Assembly: GCA_027068725.1 (NCBI GenBank)
Contig: JAMOMD010000140.1
Coordinates: 1 to 11,570, forward strand
Reading direction: 5' to 3'
Source of the DNA: Thermoproteales archaeon
Lineage (GTDB): Archaea; Thermoproteota; Thermoprotei; Thermoproteales; Thermocladiaceae
DNA length: 11,570 nucleotides
Each line of letters begins with the position of its first letter. The stretch's first letter is position 1. Below, one piece after another: positions 4,886 to 11,570 of the stretch. The notes under the pieces are model-generated. The model made no database searches. It was not told where the DNA came from and saw nothing but the letters and a program-made list of their open reading frames with translations. Both the position numbers and the translations under genes were made by a program.

Positions 4886-6184
4886 CTAGAAGCTTATGCT
4901 TGTTGTATCAATGTTTTCTCCAAGTACTTTCCTGTAGGCATCTAGGTCAAGTAGTCCATGTCCGCTTAGGTTGAATAGTATCACGCTGTTTGGTGGCGCT
5001 TTCTTTGCTATGTCGATGACTGCTCTAATTGCGTGTGCTGACTCTGGTGCTGGCATTATTCCTTCAGTTCTTGCGAAGAGTAGACCTGCTTTCAGGACCT
5101 CTTCCTGAGGGTAGGCTATAGGTTTAACATATCCCAGCTTTATGAGTAGGGATAGGCTTGGTGCAGCTCCATGATATCTTAGTCCTGCAGCATGTATTGG
5201 AGGTGGGACAAAGTCCTTGCCTAGTGTGTACATCTTAACTAGTGGTAGTATTCCTGCAGTATCAGGATGGTCATATCTGTACTCTCCCTTAGTCATCTTT
5301 GGTGCTGCTGCTGCTTCTACAGCTATGAACTGGGTCTTCGTGAAGCCTTCTCCCTTAATCTTCATGCCAATCATGGGGTACGTGAGTCCTGCAAAGTTTG
5401 AGCCTCCTCCAACACATCCAATCACGTAGTCTGGCTCTTCAGGAAGTTGTTGAAGTGCCTCTAGTCCAATGACTGTCTGGTGTATTAGAACAAACTCCAT
5501 GACGCTTCCTGGAAGGTATTTTCTCTCGACGCCTCCTTCCTGTAGAACGTACTCTACTGATTCTCCTATTGCTATGCCTAGGCTTCCTGGATGTTCAGGA
5601 TTTTGTTCTAGGAATTTCTTGCCAAGCTCTGTTAAGTTGCTTGGGCTCTCGATTACTGTGGCGCCGTACATCTGCATGAGGTACCTTCTGTATGGCTTGG
5701 ATCGGTAGCTTGCTCTTGTCATGAATATTGTTGCACGTATCCCGAACAGGGATGCTGCAATGGCGACTGCTGTGCCCCACTGTCCTGCACTGGTCTCAGT
5801 TACGACTTCCTTAGCACCATCCTCGAGAGCGTAGTAGACCTGTGCTATCGCTGTGTTGAGCTTGTGACTTCCGCTTGGTAGGACACCCTCGAACTTGTAG
5901 TATATCTTCACGTCTGGTCTACCTATGGCACGTGCAAAGTTCTCAGCTGGGTTCAGTGGTGTTGGTCTGCCCATCTTCCTGTAGAGCTCGCGTACTTTCT
6001 CAGGAATCTCGATCCAGTGCTCGCTCGTGAATTCCTGATCTATGAGTCTACTTGGGAGAATTTTCACGAGAAGTCCTATTCTGGACTCTCTATCATCTAG
6101 TGGGTCTCTCGGAGGTGGGAGAGGCACGGGAAGGTCTGGCACTATGTTGTACCAGTACCGGGGGACATCGACGTTTCTTGACAT
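4886..6184 (-). CDS. trpB2: Tryptophan synthase beta chain, TrpB2 type
   Basis: This PLP enzyme condenses indole with L-serine to give tryptophan. The ATG at 6184 gives 432 residues. The opening VPRYWYNIVPDLPVPLPPP is characteristic of TrpB2 (COG1350) and absent from TrpB1. GSHKLNTA carries the Schiff-base lysine (Lys108), ETSAGQWG the catalytic Glu130, GGGSN (259-263) the cofactor phosphate loop, and LSGHG (406-410) the C-terminal cofactor loop. Insertions such as KGEYRYDHPDTAG and PPPIHAAGLRYHGAAP are also TrpB2 features. Residue 132 is Ser where the familiar motif has Gly. The frame runs on to an ATG at 6256, but that extension crosses the gene's own TATA box. Start 6184 lies 27 bases from that box and gives a leaderless message. 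It is divergent from trpDFEG. No trpA is visible. Confidence 0.94.
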   Translation of the reverse strand: MSRNVDVPRYWYNIVPDLPVPLPPPRDPLDDRESRIGLLVKILPSRLIDQEFTSEHWIEIPEKVRELYRKMGRPTPLNPAENFARAIGRPDVKIYYKFEGVLPSGSHKLNTAIAQVYYALEDGAKEVVTETSAGQWGTAVAIAASLFGIRATIFMTRASYRSKPYRRYLMQMYGATVIESPSNLTELGKKFLEQNPEHPGSLGIAIGESVEYVLQEGGVERKYLPGSVMEFVLIHQTVIGLEALQQLPEEPDYVIGCVGGGSNFAGLTYPMIGMKIKGEGFTKTQFIAVEAAAAPKMTKGEYRYDHPDTAGILPLVKMYTLGKDFVPPPIHAAGLRYHGAAPSLSLLIKLGYVKPIAYPQEEVLKAGLLFARTEGIMPAPESAHAIRAVIDIAKKAPPNSVILFNLSGHGLLDLDAYRKVLGENIDTTSISF

Positions 6185-6207
6185 TGTGGTCACGTAGTCT
6201 TGTCGTG

Positions 6208-6215
6208 ATTTAAAG
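6208..6215 (-). promoter_or_regulatory. TATA-like box for trpB2
   Basis: On the minus strand this reads CTTTAAAT, centred about 27 bases before the ATG at 6184. A leaderless transcript follows, which supports 6184 over the upstream in-frame ATG at 6256. A TGTACA motif (6226-6231) lies about ten bases upstream of the box, in or beside the expected BRE position. Confidence 0.6.
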
Positions 6216-6225
6216 TGTTGCGCAT

Positions 6226-6290
6226 TGTACATAAGTGTGCAATAGTTCTCCTGCATGTTATGTACATCTCATATATGTACACCAATGTAC
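6226..6290. promoter_or_regulatory. Cluster of TGTACA motifs, probable operator of the divergent trp genes
   Basis: Palindromic TGTACA occurs at 6226-6231, 6261-6266 and 6276-6281, with a half-matching TGTACT at 6286-6291. All are preceded by an AT pair or T. The first copies within the pairs 6276/6286 and 6261/6276 are 10 and 15 bases apart. The cluster fills the space between the two outward-facing TATA boxes. TGTACA is the TRP box bound by the TrpY repressor of Methanothermobacter thermautotrophicus at its trp operon. A similar factor here is an inference, and no regulator gene is in the window. Confidence 0.55.
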
Positions 6291-6307
6291 TTCATGGAGT
6301 GTTAACC

Positions 6308-6316
6308 TTTTTAAAT
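6308..6316 (+). promoter_or_regulatory. TATA-like box for trpDFEG
   Basis: TTTTTAAAT is centred about 25 bases before the GTG at 6337, giving a leaderless trpD message. This decides the trpD start. The longer reading frame from 6235 would run through this box and the TGTACA cluster. Confidence 0.6.
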
Positions 6317-6336
6317 GCTCAATACTTAGCAGACAA

Positions 6337-7377
6337 GTGGCAGACAGCACAATAAAGACCATCCTCAGGAAGCTTGCTGATGGAGAAATTCTGAGAGAGG
6401 ACGAGGCTTACGAGCTTGCGTGCAAGATGCTTCACGGCCAGCTTCAGGATGTTGAGATAGCAGCTGTGCTTACTGCACTTAGAGTACGTGGCGAACATCC
6501 TGACGAGGTTGTAGGATTCGCACGTGCATTACGTGATAACTGCGTGAAGATTCCTCTCACGGATGAGGAACGCACATCTCTTCTAGATACTGCAGGTACA
6601 GGAGGTGACGGTCTTGGAACAGTCAACGTATCTACAGTCTCAGCCATCCTGACGGCCGCCTGTGGTGGAAAAGTGCTAAAGCACGGTAACAGATCCATGT
6701 CAAGCAGATCAGGAAGTGCAGACTTTCTCGAGGCTCTAGGCTTCAAAATAGACCTTGAGCCAAATCAGGTAAGTGAGCTACTTAGAAGAACAGGTTTTGG
6801 GTTTGTATTTGCACAGAAGTATCATCCACTACTACGTACAGTGGCGCCAATAAGGAGAGCACTAGGATTCAGGACGATATTCAACCTCGTTGGTCCACTA
6901 TCAAATCCGGGACTAGTCAAGCGTCAGGTACTTGGCGTAGCTGAGGATCGTCTCTTGAAATTATATGCTTCAGCATGTGCAAGACTTGAGTATGATCACG
7001 TAATTCTTGTTCATGGTTCACCACGCATGGATGAGGTCTCGATCTTTGGCCCAACGAAGATTGTTGAGGTTAGAAATGGGAAAGCTGATGAGTATGTTGT
7101 AGATCCTGAAGATCTTGGGGTGCCTAGACACGACAAGCTAGAGTCTGTTCAGGTTAACGGTCCTGAAGAGAGTGTTAAGAAGGTTCTTGAAGCTCTGAGA
7201 CCTGGCTCTAGGGGACCTGTTAGAGATTTCATAGTAGCAAATACAGCATTTGCACTATATTGTGCAGGAATTGTTAAAGATCCTAGAGATGGTGCAGAGC
7301 TCTGCTCCAAGATTATTGATGATGGAGTTGCTATCGAGTTCATAACGAAAATAGTTGAAGAAAGTAGAAGAGTGTGA
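6337..7377 (+). CDS. trpD: Anthranilate phosphoribosyltransferase TrpD
   Basis: TrpD transfers phosphoribose from PRPP to anthranilate, the second committed step of tryptophan synthesis. Starting at GTG 6337 the protein has 346 residues, the usual size. The N-terminal helical domain (KTILRKLADGEIL, then DEAYELACKML) is followed by the PRPP loop DTAGTGGDG (84-92), NVSTVSA, KHGNRSMSSRSGSAD (115-129), and RRALGFRTIFNLVGPLSNPG, all standard family blocks. The frame is open upstream to an ATG at 6235, but those 34 residues have no family similarity and overlap promoter and operator sequence. GTG 6337 lies 25 bases after a TATA box, so the gene is probably leaderless. It heads trpD-F-E-G, and its TGA overlaps a possible GTG start of trpF by four bases. 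Confidence 0.95.
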   Translation: MADSTIKTILRKLADGEILREDEAYELACKMLHGQLQDVEIAAVLTALRVRGEHPDEVVGFARALRDNCVKIPLTDEERTSLLDTAGTGGDGLGTVNVSTVSAILTAACGGKVLKHGNRSMSSRSGSADFLEALGFKIDLEPNQVSELLRRTGFGFVFAQKYHPLLRTVAPIRRALGFRTIFNLVGPLSNPGLVKRQVLGVAEDRLLKLYASACARLEYDHVILVHGSPRMDEVSIFGPTKIVEVRNGKADEYVVDPEDLGVPRHDKLESVQVNGPEESVKKVLEALRPGSRGPVRDFIVANTAFALYCAGIVKDPRDGAELCSKIIDDGVAIEFITKIVEESRRV

Positions 7378-7382
7378 TATTT

Positions 7383-8045
7383 ATGAGCATTAGACTCAAG
7401 ATCTGCGGAGTGACAGATCCTAAGAATCTTGAAGAAATAATTGACTATTGTGACTATGTTGGTGTTATAGTTGATAAGAATATTAAGAGTCCTCGTCGAG
7501 TAGACGAGAGTACTGCTAAGAAATTGCTTGAAATATGTATAAGAAATAGGAAGCAAGCTATTGCACTTGCAGTGTCTAGAGACGGTATAGATCTTGCGCA
7601 TAGTCTCGGTTTTGATATTGTGCAGATTCACCGTACCGATATTAGTCTTGTAGAGTACGCGGTGTCTAAGGGACTCAGTGTCGTTCCTGTATATGTGTCA
7701 CCTAGTAGGGATGTTGATGAGAAGAGGCTTTCAGAATTCCTAAGGTCGGTACACTCGTTGAGGGGACATGTAGAGTTTGTTCTTCTTGATGGTGATAAGT
7801 CTCTTCCCTCGCTAGATAGTGGACTTAAGTTGTCTATAGAGTCCTATAGTGTCTTCGTGAGAATGTGTAGAGAGAATGGTTTTCGTGCTGGTGTTGCAGG
7901 AGGCGTAACTCCACTAAATGTCGAGCTTCTTCTTGGACTTAGGCCTGATGTTGTTGATGTGTCGAGTGGTGTTGAGGTAAGGCCGGGTGTTAAGGATGTT
8001 GAGAAGGTTCGTGCATTAAGGATGAGGTTGCAGATAGCTAGGTGA
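7383..8045 (+). CDS. trpF: Phosphoribosylanthranilate isomerase TrpF
   Basis: TrpF carries out the Amadori rearrangement of phosphoribosylanthranilate to CdRP. It is a monomeric or dimeric (beta/alpha)8 barrel. From ATG 7383 it has 220 residues. KICGVTDP holds the catalytic cysteine (Cys8), DYVGVIVDKNIKSPRRV matches 'D.vGf.f...SpR.v', DIVQIHR matches 'VQLHG', and VEFVLLDGDK holds the general acid Asp136. AGVAGGVTPLNV and DVSSGVEVRPGVKD are the two phosphate-binding loops. An in-frame GTG at 7374 overlaps the trpD stop. I prefer ATG 7383 because family members begin just before the KICG motif and because a GTGTGAT at 7372-7378 is well placed as a ribosome binding site. The last four codons run into trpE, so translation is likely coupled. 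Confidence 0.93.
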   Translation: MSIRLKICGVTDPKNLEEIIDYCDYVGVIVDKNIKSPRRVDESTAKKLLEICIRNRKQAIALAVSRDGIDLAHSLGFDIVQIHRTDISLVEYAVSKGLSVVPVYVSPSRDVDEKRLSEFLRSVHSLRGHVEFVLLDGDKSLPSLDSGLKLSIESYSVFVRMCRENGFRAGVAGGVTPLNVELLLGLRPDVVDVSSGVEVRPGVKDVEKVRALRMRLQIAR

Positions 8046-9379
8046 TGTCTGTGTTTAAGGTTCCTATACAGTATCTTCCTCAGCCGCGGAAGATTGTTCT
8101 AAAATTGCTTGAGGACTCTGAGCCGTACATAGTACTTCTCGAGAGTGGTACTGAGTTTAGTGAACGTTCGAGATACACCATAGTTGCATGGGGGTCAAGG
8201 CAGGACGTTGTCATATGGCCTGATGATAGTCAGTGTAATGCTTACCGCGAGCTCAAGGATTTGCTTAAGCAGACTGAGAGTGATATTAAACCATTTGGAA
8301 CACAGCCCGCAGTTGGCTATCTGTCGTATGAGGCAAACACGATAGTCGAGCCTTACCTGAGAGATTACGTTAAAGACTGGGGAAAGTGGCCTCTTATTGA
8401 GCTTAGGATTCCCGAATGTGTGATAATATACGATAGGCTTCTGGGACGTGCTTACGTTAGAGGAATATCACTTCAGGATCTCCGCTCTATTTGTCGAGAT
8501 ATTCCTCCACTATCATCAATGCACTTCAAGGTTGGTGATGTCGTAAGTGAGGTTCCTAAGAACAGGTACATTGAGTGGGTCTCAGATTCTCTAAACAAGA
8601 TTAGAGATGGCGAGATCTTTCAGATCGTTCTCTCGAGATACATAGATGTTGAGTACAGTGGTGAGCCTTACCTCGTGTATCTTCATCTTGCTAAGATCAA
8701 CCCATCTCCATACCAGTTCTACATAAAGTTCGAGAACAGGTACATCGTTGGTTCAAGTCCTGAACTGCTCGTTGGTGTGAGAGATGACAAGGTTGAGACT
8801 TACCCAATAGCCGGAACGAGACCGAGAGGCTCAACTCCTGAGGAGGATCTTAAGCTTGAGGAGGAGCTTCTACATAGTGAGAAGGATTTTGCTGAGCACA
8901 TAATGCTTGTTGATCTTGCTAGAAATGACATAGGCAAAATCTGCAGATACGGCACAGTGAAGGTCACAGACCTCATGTTCATAGAGAAGTACAGTCATGT
9001 TCAGCACCTAGTGACACGTGTCGAAGGCATACTTATGCCAGGGAAAGATATTGTTGATGCACTGTTCGCAACATTTCCAGCAGGTACCGTGACAGGTGCA
9101 CCAAAGCCACGTGCCATGGAGCTCATATTCTACTACGAGGATCGTGCAAGAGGACCCTACGCTGGCAGTGTAGGAATAATGTCTAGAAGAGGTGGAGAAT
9201 TTGCAATAACGATACGAAGCTACTATGCGATGAATGGTGTATTAACAATGCAGGCAGGTGCAGGAATAGTCTACGATTCTGTACCTGAGCTCGAGTACAT
9301 GGAGACTGAGCACAAGCTTGCAGCACTTAAAAAAGCTCTCGAACAAGTATCAAAAGTTAATTATAGCAAAGGTGAGTGA
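8045..9379 (+). CDS. trpE: Anthranilate synthase component I TrpE
   Basis: TrpE converts chorismate and ammonia (delivered by TrpG) to anthranilate and is normally the feedback-controlled step. The protein has 444 residues from ATG 8045, which overlaps the trpF stop as TGATG. A GTG at 8042 would add one residue. The N-terminal LLESG (31-35) is the tryptophan-binding motif found in feedback-inhibited enzymes. Catalytic-domain blocks in order are IRDGEIFQIVLSR (186-198), PSPYQFYIKF, VGSSPE (235-240), PIAGTRPRG (254-262), EEELLHSEKDFAEHIMLVDLARND, PAGTVTGAPKPRAM (345-358), YAGSVGIM (372-379) and QAGAGIVYDSVPELEYMETEHK. PIAGTRPRG marks anthranilate synthase rather than salicylate or isochorismate enzymes. 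Aminodeoxychorismate synthase (PabB) is the only serious alternative, made unlikely by the operon and the LLES motif. Confidence 0.95.
   Translation: MSVFKVPIQYLPQPRKIVLKLLEDSEPYIVLLESGTEFSERSRYTIVAWGSRQDVVIWPDDSQCNAYRELKDLLKQTESDIKPFGTQPAVGYLSYEANTIVEPYLRDYVKDWGKWPLIELRIPECVIIYDRLLGRAYVRGISLQDLRSICRDIPPLSSMHFKVGDVVSEVPKNRYIEWVSDSLNKIRDGEIFQIVLSRYIDVEYSGEPYLVYLHLAKINPSPYQFYIKFENRYIVGSSPELLVGVRDDKVETYPIAGTRPRGSTPEEDLKLEEELLHSEKDFAEHIMLVDLARNDIGKICRYGTVKVTDLMFIEKYSHVQHLVTRVEGILMPGKDIVDALFATFPAGTVTGAPKPRAMELIFYYEDRARGPYAGSVGIMSRRGGEFAITIRSYYAMNGVLTMQAGAGIVYDSVPELEYMETEHKLAALKKALEQVSKVNYSKGE
9371..9375 (+). promoter_or_regulatory. Shine-Dalgarno GGTGA of trpG
   Basis: GGTGA lies inside the last codons of trpE with six bases between it and the ATG at 9382. 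It decides for that ATG over the GTG at 9376 that overlaps the trpE stop codon. Confidence 0.6.
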
Positions 9380-9381
9380 CC

Positions 9382-9969
9382 ATGGACATAACACTCATAA
9401 TAGACAACTACGATAGCTTCGTATACAATCTAGCACAGCTCGTCGGAGAATTAGGCTCAAGACCGATAGTTGTTCGAAATGATGAGATAACTGTAAGTGC
9501 TGTAGAGAGAATAAATCCTGATAGAATAATAATATCACCAGGTCCCGGAAGTCCAACAAATCCTAGAGATGTTGGCGTATGTCCTAAGATTATACAACAT
9601 TTTGAAGGTGTAATACCAATACTTGGTGTATGTCTAGGACATCAGCTCATAGGATACATGTACGGTGCAAAGATTAGACATGCAAGAACAATAAAACATG
9701 GAAAACTAAGCAAAATCAGGATAATAAATGATTCTAAATTATTCAGAGATGTTCCTAGGACTATTACTGTGATGCGATATCATAGTCTTGTCATTGATGA
9801 TGTCCCTCCATGTCTGAGAGTGCTCGCAGTATCTGAAGATGATCAGGAAATAATGGCTATAGAGCACGTCAAGTACGAGATCTTTGGAGTGCAGTTTCAC
9901 CCTGAGTCTGTCCTGACGGAGTATGGCAAGACGATAATCAAAAATTTCATTGATCTCACAAGACGCTGA
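9382..9969 (+). CDS. trpG: Anthranilate synthase component II TrpG (glutamine amidotransferase)
   Basis: TrpG hydrolyses glutamine and passes ammonia to TrpE. It is a class I glutamine amidotransferase of 195 residues. It begins with LIIDNYDSFVYNLAQ, typical of TrpG/PabA, then IISPGPGSP (50-58, oxyanion region) and GVCLGHQ with nucleophile Cys84. VMRYHSLVID follows, and FGVQFHPES supplies His173 and Glu175 of the catalytic triad. All active-site residues are present. The start is fixed by a GGTGA ribosome binding site six bases before ATG 9382. The gene starts three codons beyond the trpE stop region and ends in TGATG with the next gene. If no pabA exists elsewhere, it could also serve aminodeoxychorismate synthase. 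Confidence 0.95.
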   Translation: MDITLIIDNYDSFVYNLAQLVGELGSRPIVVRNDEITVSAVERINPDRIIISPGPGSPTNPRDVGVCPKIIQHFEGVIPILGVCLGHQLIGYMYGAKIRHARTIKHGKLSKIRIINDSKLFRDVPRTITVMRYHSLVIDDVPPCLRVLAVSEDDQEIMAIEHVKYEIFGVQFHPESVLTEYGKTIIKNFIDLTRR

Positions 9970-10343
9970 TGAAGGCAGATCTTAAAAAGAGAATCTTGAG
10001 GTGCTGGACTTACTTCAGGAGAGCACACAGCACGTATCTAGCATTCTTTATTTCTTTTGCAAACTTCATAGTAATACAGTATAGACTACTCATACAGTAC
10101 GTGCCATTTCTACACTACATTTTCAGTAGCTTAACAGCTTTTGCACTGACGTTCTTTGCAGTGTACGTGCCACTTGCAATATTTATTGGATGGTTAGATT
10201 ATAGAAAACTTGCAGTACCTGTCGATACGGCTCTGATGGCTAAGGCAAATCCATACTCGAGAGATATTGCTAAGGCACTGTATTTGATAGCTGATGGAAA
10301 ATATGAAGAAGCTAAGAAGGTTCTAGAGAAGTGGTTCAAATAA
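9969..10343 (+). CDS. Small membrane protein of unknown function, end of trp operon
   Basis: This 124-residue protein starts at an ATG that overlaps the trpG stop (TGATG), so it is almost surely co-translated with the trp genes. The N terminus is strongly basic (KADLKKRILRCWTYFRR). Two hydrophobic segments follow, about residues 22-42 and 50-76, with a short loop between, and then a soluble tail from about residue 78. The tail ends in a helical hairpin (ANPYSRDIAKALYLIADGKYEEAKKVLEKW) that resembles a single TPR-like repeat. The basic start suggests both ends face the cytoplasm. I do not recognise a named family. Link to tryptophan metabolism rests only on position. A membrane role in tryptophan or indole handling is possible but unsupported. 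The coding call is firm because of length, overlap and composition. Confidence 0.8.
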   Translation: MKADLKKRILRCWTYFRRAHSTYLAFFISFANFIVIQYRLLIQYVPFLHYIFSSLTAFALTFFAVYVPLAIFIGWLDYRKLAVPVDTALMAKANPYSRDIAKALYLIADGKYEEAKKVLEKWFK

Positions 10344-10359
10344 GCTTTATTATAAATGC

Positions 10360-11570
10360 TCATTCTGGTCCTGTAAGTCTCTTTGTTATTCCAACCATGT
10401 ATAGCGGTATCTCCAACCTATCACCAAAGAAGTGGTGAAGCAGCGTCTTCATGATCTCTCTCAAGCCTAGCATTATCGTAACCTTCCTGACACCGCATAC
10501 CTCGGCAGCCTCTCTCCATGGTCTTGCTTGTAGAACCTTAGCAATTATCATTATCTCGTACTCCTTAGGTAGCTTTGGCTTCTTGCTGCTTGGTAGATAG
10601 AAGTACTTTCTAGCAAGTTCAAATATTGCATCAACAGCATTCTCGTACGTCATTGGACCGTACGCGTATGCTACAAGTCTATTGAGCTGTGCTTGCGTGA
10701 TCTTTGGTTTACAGTCTTCCTCGTTGTCGCATAGTGGTATTTCCCAGTCTGTCAGTAGTAGGGTTGCAACATCAGGTTCAAGATCGTGGTAGGGTCCATG
10801 TAGCGAGTTGATTAGCCTTATCCTGAACTCCTTATTTGCAAAATCTATTGCCTTCTTTGCTGGTTCGCTAATTGGCTTCACTAGTAGAACGCTGTACTCT
10901 CCACTAACTGGGTTTCTTTCTGGACTCATGTGTACTGGCTTGAACTCATTCCTTATCCAGAACCTTAGTAGTCTCTCATGTACTCCAAATCCTACGCCAA
11001 CCCAGTCAATTCCCTTCTGTCTTGCCTCTTCCTCGATCATCTTCAGCATGAGGGAGCCAAGTCCCTTATCCTGAAGTTCTGGGTGTGTTGCTATTCTCAC
11101 TATTCTCCAGCCTCTGAGTTTTGCAAAGTCCGTGAGCTTCCAGTACTTGACTAGTCTATCAGGAATTATGTTTCCAGGAAGCTTAAGTCCCTTAGTCATG
11201 ACGTCAATTATCTCGTCGCTAATACCTCCCTCCTCGGCAAGCTCTACAGCAACGACAATCTTTCCATTAGGTAGTGCAAGTGCGCGAATGAAGTGGTGTG
11301 GTGCATCAAGCATCATTCCTAGATCATCAGGCTCGTTTCTGTAGTGTGCCTGTACGTATATTCCAAAGAACTGTCTCAGCTTCTCCTCGTCCTCAAGAGC
11401 CATCTTCTCAAGATCAGGAATAACGTACACTACCTGCTTCTTCTCAACATACTCGAGATCTTCCTTCTCTATCTTTGCTGGCTCTGCATCTAGCAGGAAT
11501 GTATCGAAGAGCCACTTCTCGACTGGGTCATCGGGTGCATATCTGATGGGCTCGTGCATCTCGTACTCTA
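10360..11570 (-). CDS. tmcA: tRNA(Met) cytidine acetyltransferase TmcA, C-terminal half (cut by window edge)
   Basis: This is the last 402 residues of a longer protein. The frame stays open through EYE and MHEPIRYAPDDPVEKWLFDT to the window edge, so the Met at 11559 is internal. TmcA/NAT10 enzymes use ATP and acetyl-CoA to make N4-acetylcytidine in tRNA, and in thermophilic archaea also in rRNA. 'EPIRYapgDPVEkWL' lies at the end of the helicase-like domain in this family. The GNAT domain follows, with WRIVRIATHPELQDKGLGSLML (about 151-172 of the visible Met-initiated part) holding the acetyl-CoA loop QDKGLG. GVGFGVHERLLRFWIRNEFKPVH continues it. The rest is the TmcA C-terminal tail with a helical region ending near ITKRLTGPE. 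It converges with the trp operon with a 16-base gap. Full archaeal proteins are about twice this size. Confidence 0.92.
   Translation of the reverse strand, partial: EYEMHEPIRYAPDDPVEKWLFDTFLLDAEPAKIEKEDLEYVEKKQVVYVIPDLEKMALEDEEKLRQFFGIYVQAHYRNEPDDLGMMLDAPHHFIRALALPNGKIVVAVELAEEGGISDEIIDVMTKGLKLPGNIIPDRLVKYWKLTDFAKLRGWRIVRIATHPELQDKGLGSLMLKMIEEEARQKGIDWVGVGFGVHERLLRFWIRNEFKPVHMSPERNPVSGEYSVLLVKPISEPAKKAIDFANKEFRIRLINSLHGPYHDLEPDVATLLLTDWEIPLCDNEEDCKPKITQAQLNRLVAYAYGPMTYENAVDAIFELARKYFYLPSSKKPKLPKEYEIMIIAKVLQARPWREAAEVCGVRKVTIMLGLREIMKTLLHHFFGDRLEIPLYMVGITKRLTGPE

Noticed and set aside
6185..6256. N-terminal extension of trpB2 from the ATG at 6256.
   Set aside because: The extension contains the CTTTAAAT box placed correctly for a leaderless start at 6184, and TrpB2 proteins begin near the PRYWYN motif.
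6235..6336. N-terminal extension of trpD beginning at ATG 6235.
   Set aside because: It overlaps the start of trpB2's extended frame, the TGTACA cluster and trpD's own TATA box, and has no resemblance to TrpD N termini.
6185..6336. A trp leader peptide or attenuator before trpD.
   Set aside because: The message appears leaderless, so there is no room for an attenuator, and no Trp-rich short frame or hairpin plus T run is present.
7149..7631. A 160-residue antisense frame across the trpD-trpF junction.
   Set aside because: It lies opposite two clearly identified genes, has no recognisable motif and no ribosome binding site.
8470..8522. A C/D box-like pattern on the minus strand inside trpE (TTGATGA and CCTGA about 36 bases apart).
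   Set aside because: No acceptable C' box lies between them, it is inside a coding region, and no TATA box is placed for it.

Overview
The window looks like part of the chromosome of a thermophilic archaeon, most likely a crenarchaeon (Thermoproteota). It carries a bifunctional fructose-1,6-bisphosphate aldolase/phosphatase, archaeal-type ribosomal protein S13, an archaeal TmcA tRNA acetyltransferase and a TrpB2-type tryptophan synthase beta chain. It also has TATA-like boxes 25-30 bases before leaderless or nearly leaderless starts, and two apparent C/D box guide RNA genes. Use of ATA, AGA and AGG codons agrees. I cannot name the genus.

Layout. (1) Positions 1-2052, minus strand: a cobalamin late-assembly cluster. 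A CobD-type aminotransferase-fold enzyme (threonine-phosphate decarboxylase) overlaps cobS, which overlaps the first 73 codons of cbiB, cut by the window edge. (2) 2114-3280, plus strand: the gluconeogenic FBP aldolase/phosphatase, divergent from the cobalamin cluster and perhaps sharing one palindromic TATA element with it. (3) 3420-3475, plus strand: a C/D box sRNA candidate, abutting an AIM24-family gene on the minus strand (3477-4124). (4) 4235-4690, plus strand: ribosomal protein S13, standing alone. (5) About 4814-4870, plus strand: a second C/D box sRNA candidate. (6) 4886-6184, minus strand: trpB2, divergent from trpDFEG (6337-9969, plus strand). The last four genes overlap or nearly touch and are followed by a small membrane protein that overlaps trpG by one base. 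(7) 10360-11570, minus strand: the C-terminal half of TmcA, running off the right edge.

How the parts work together. TrpE with TrpG converts chorismate to anthranilate. TrpD adds phosphoribose, TrpF isomerises the product, and TrpB2 joins indole to serine. trpC and trpA are not in this window. The 152-base region between trpB2 and trpD holds outward-facing TATA boxes and a cluster of TGTACA motifs, which match the TRP box described for the methanogen repressor TrpY.

The observations most worth following up are the two unlisted C/D box sRNA genes, whose guides appear to match 16S rRNA (one against its 3' tail), and the TGTACA cluster between the divergent trp genes. No mobile elements, CRISPR arrays, tRNAs or rRNAs were seen. 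No stretch longer than 300 bases lacks a gene.
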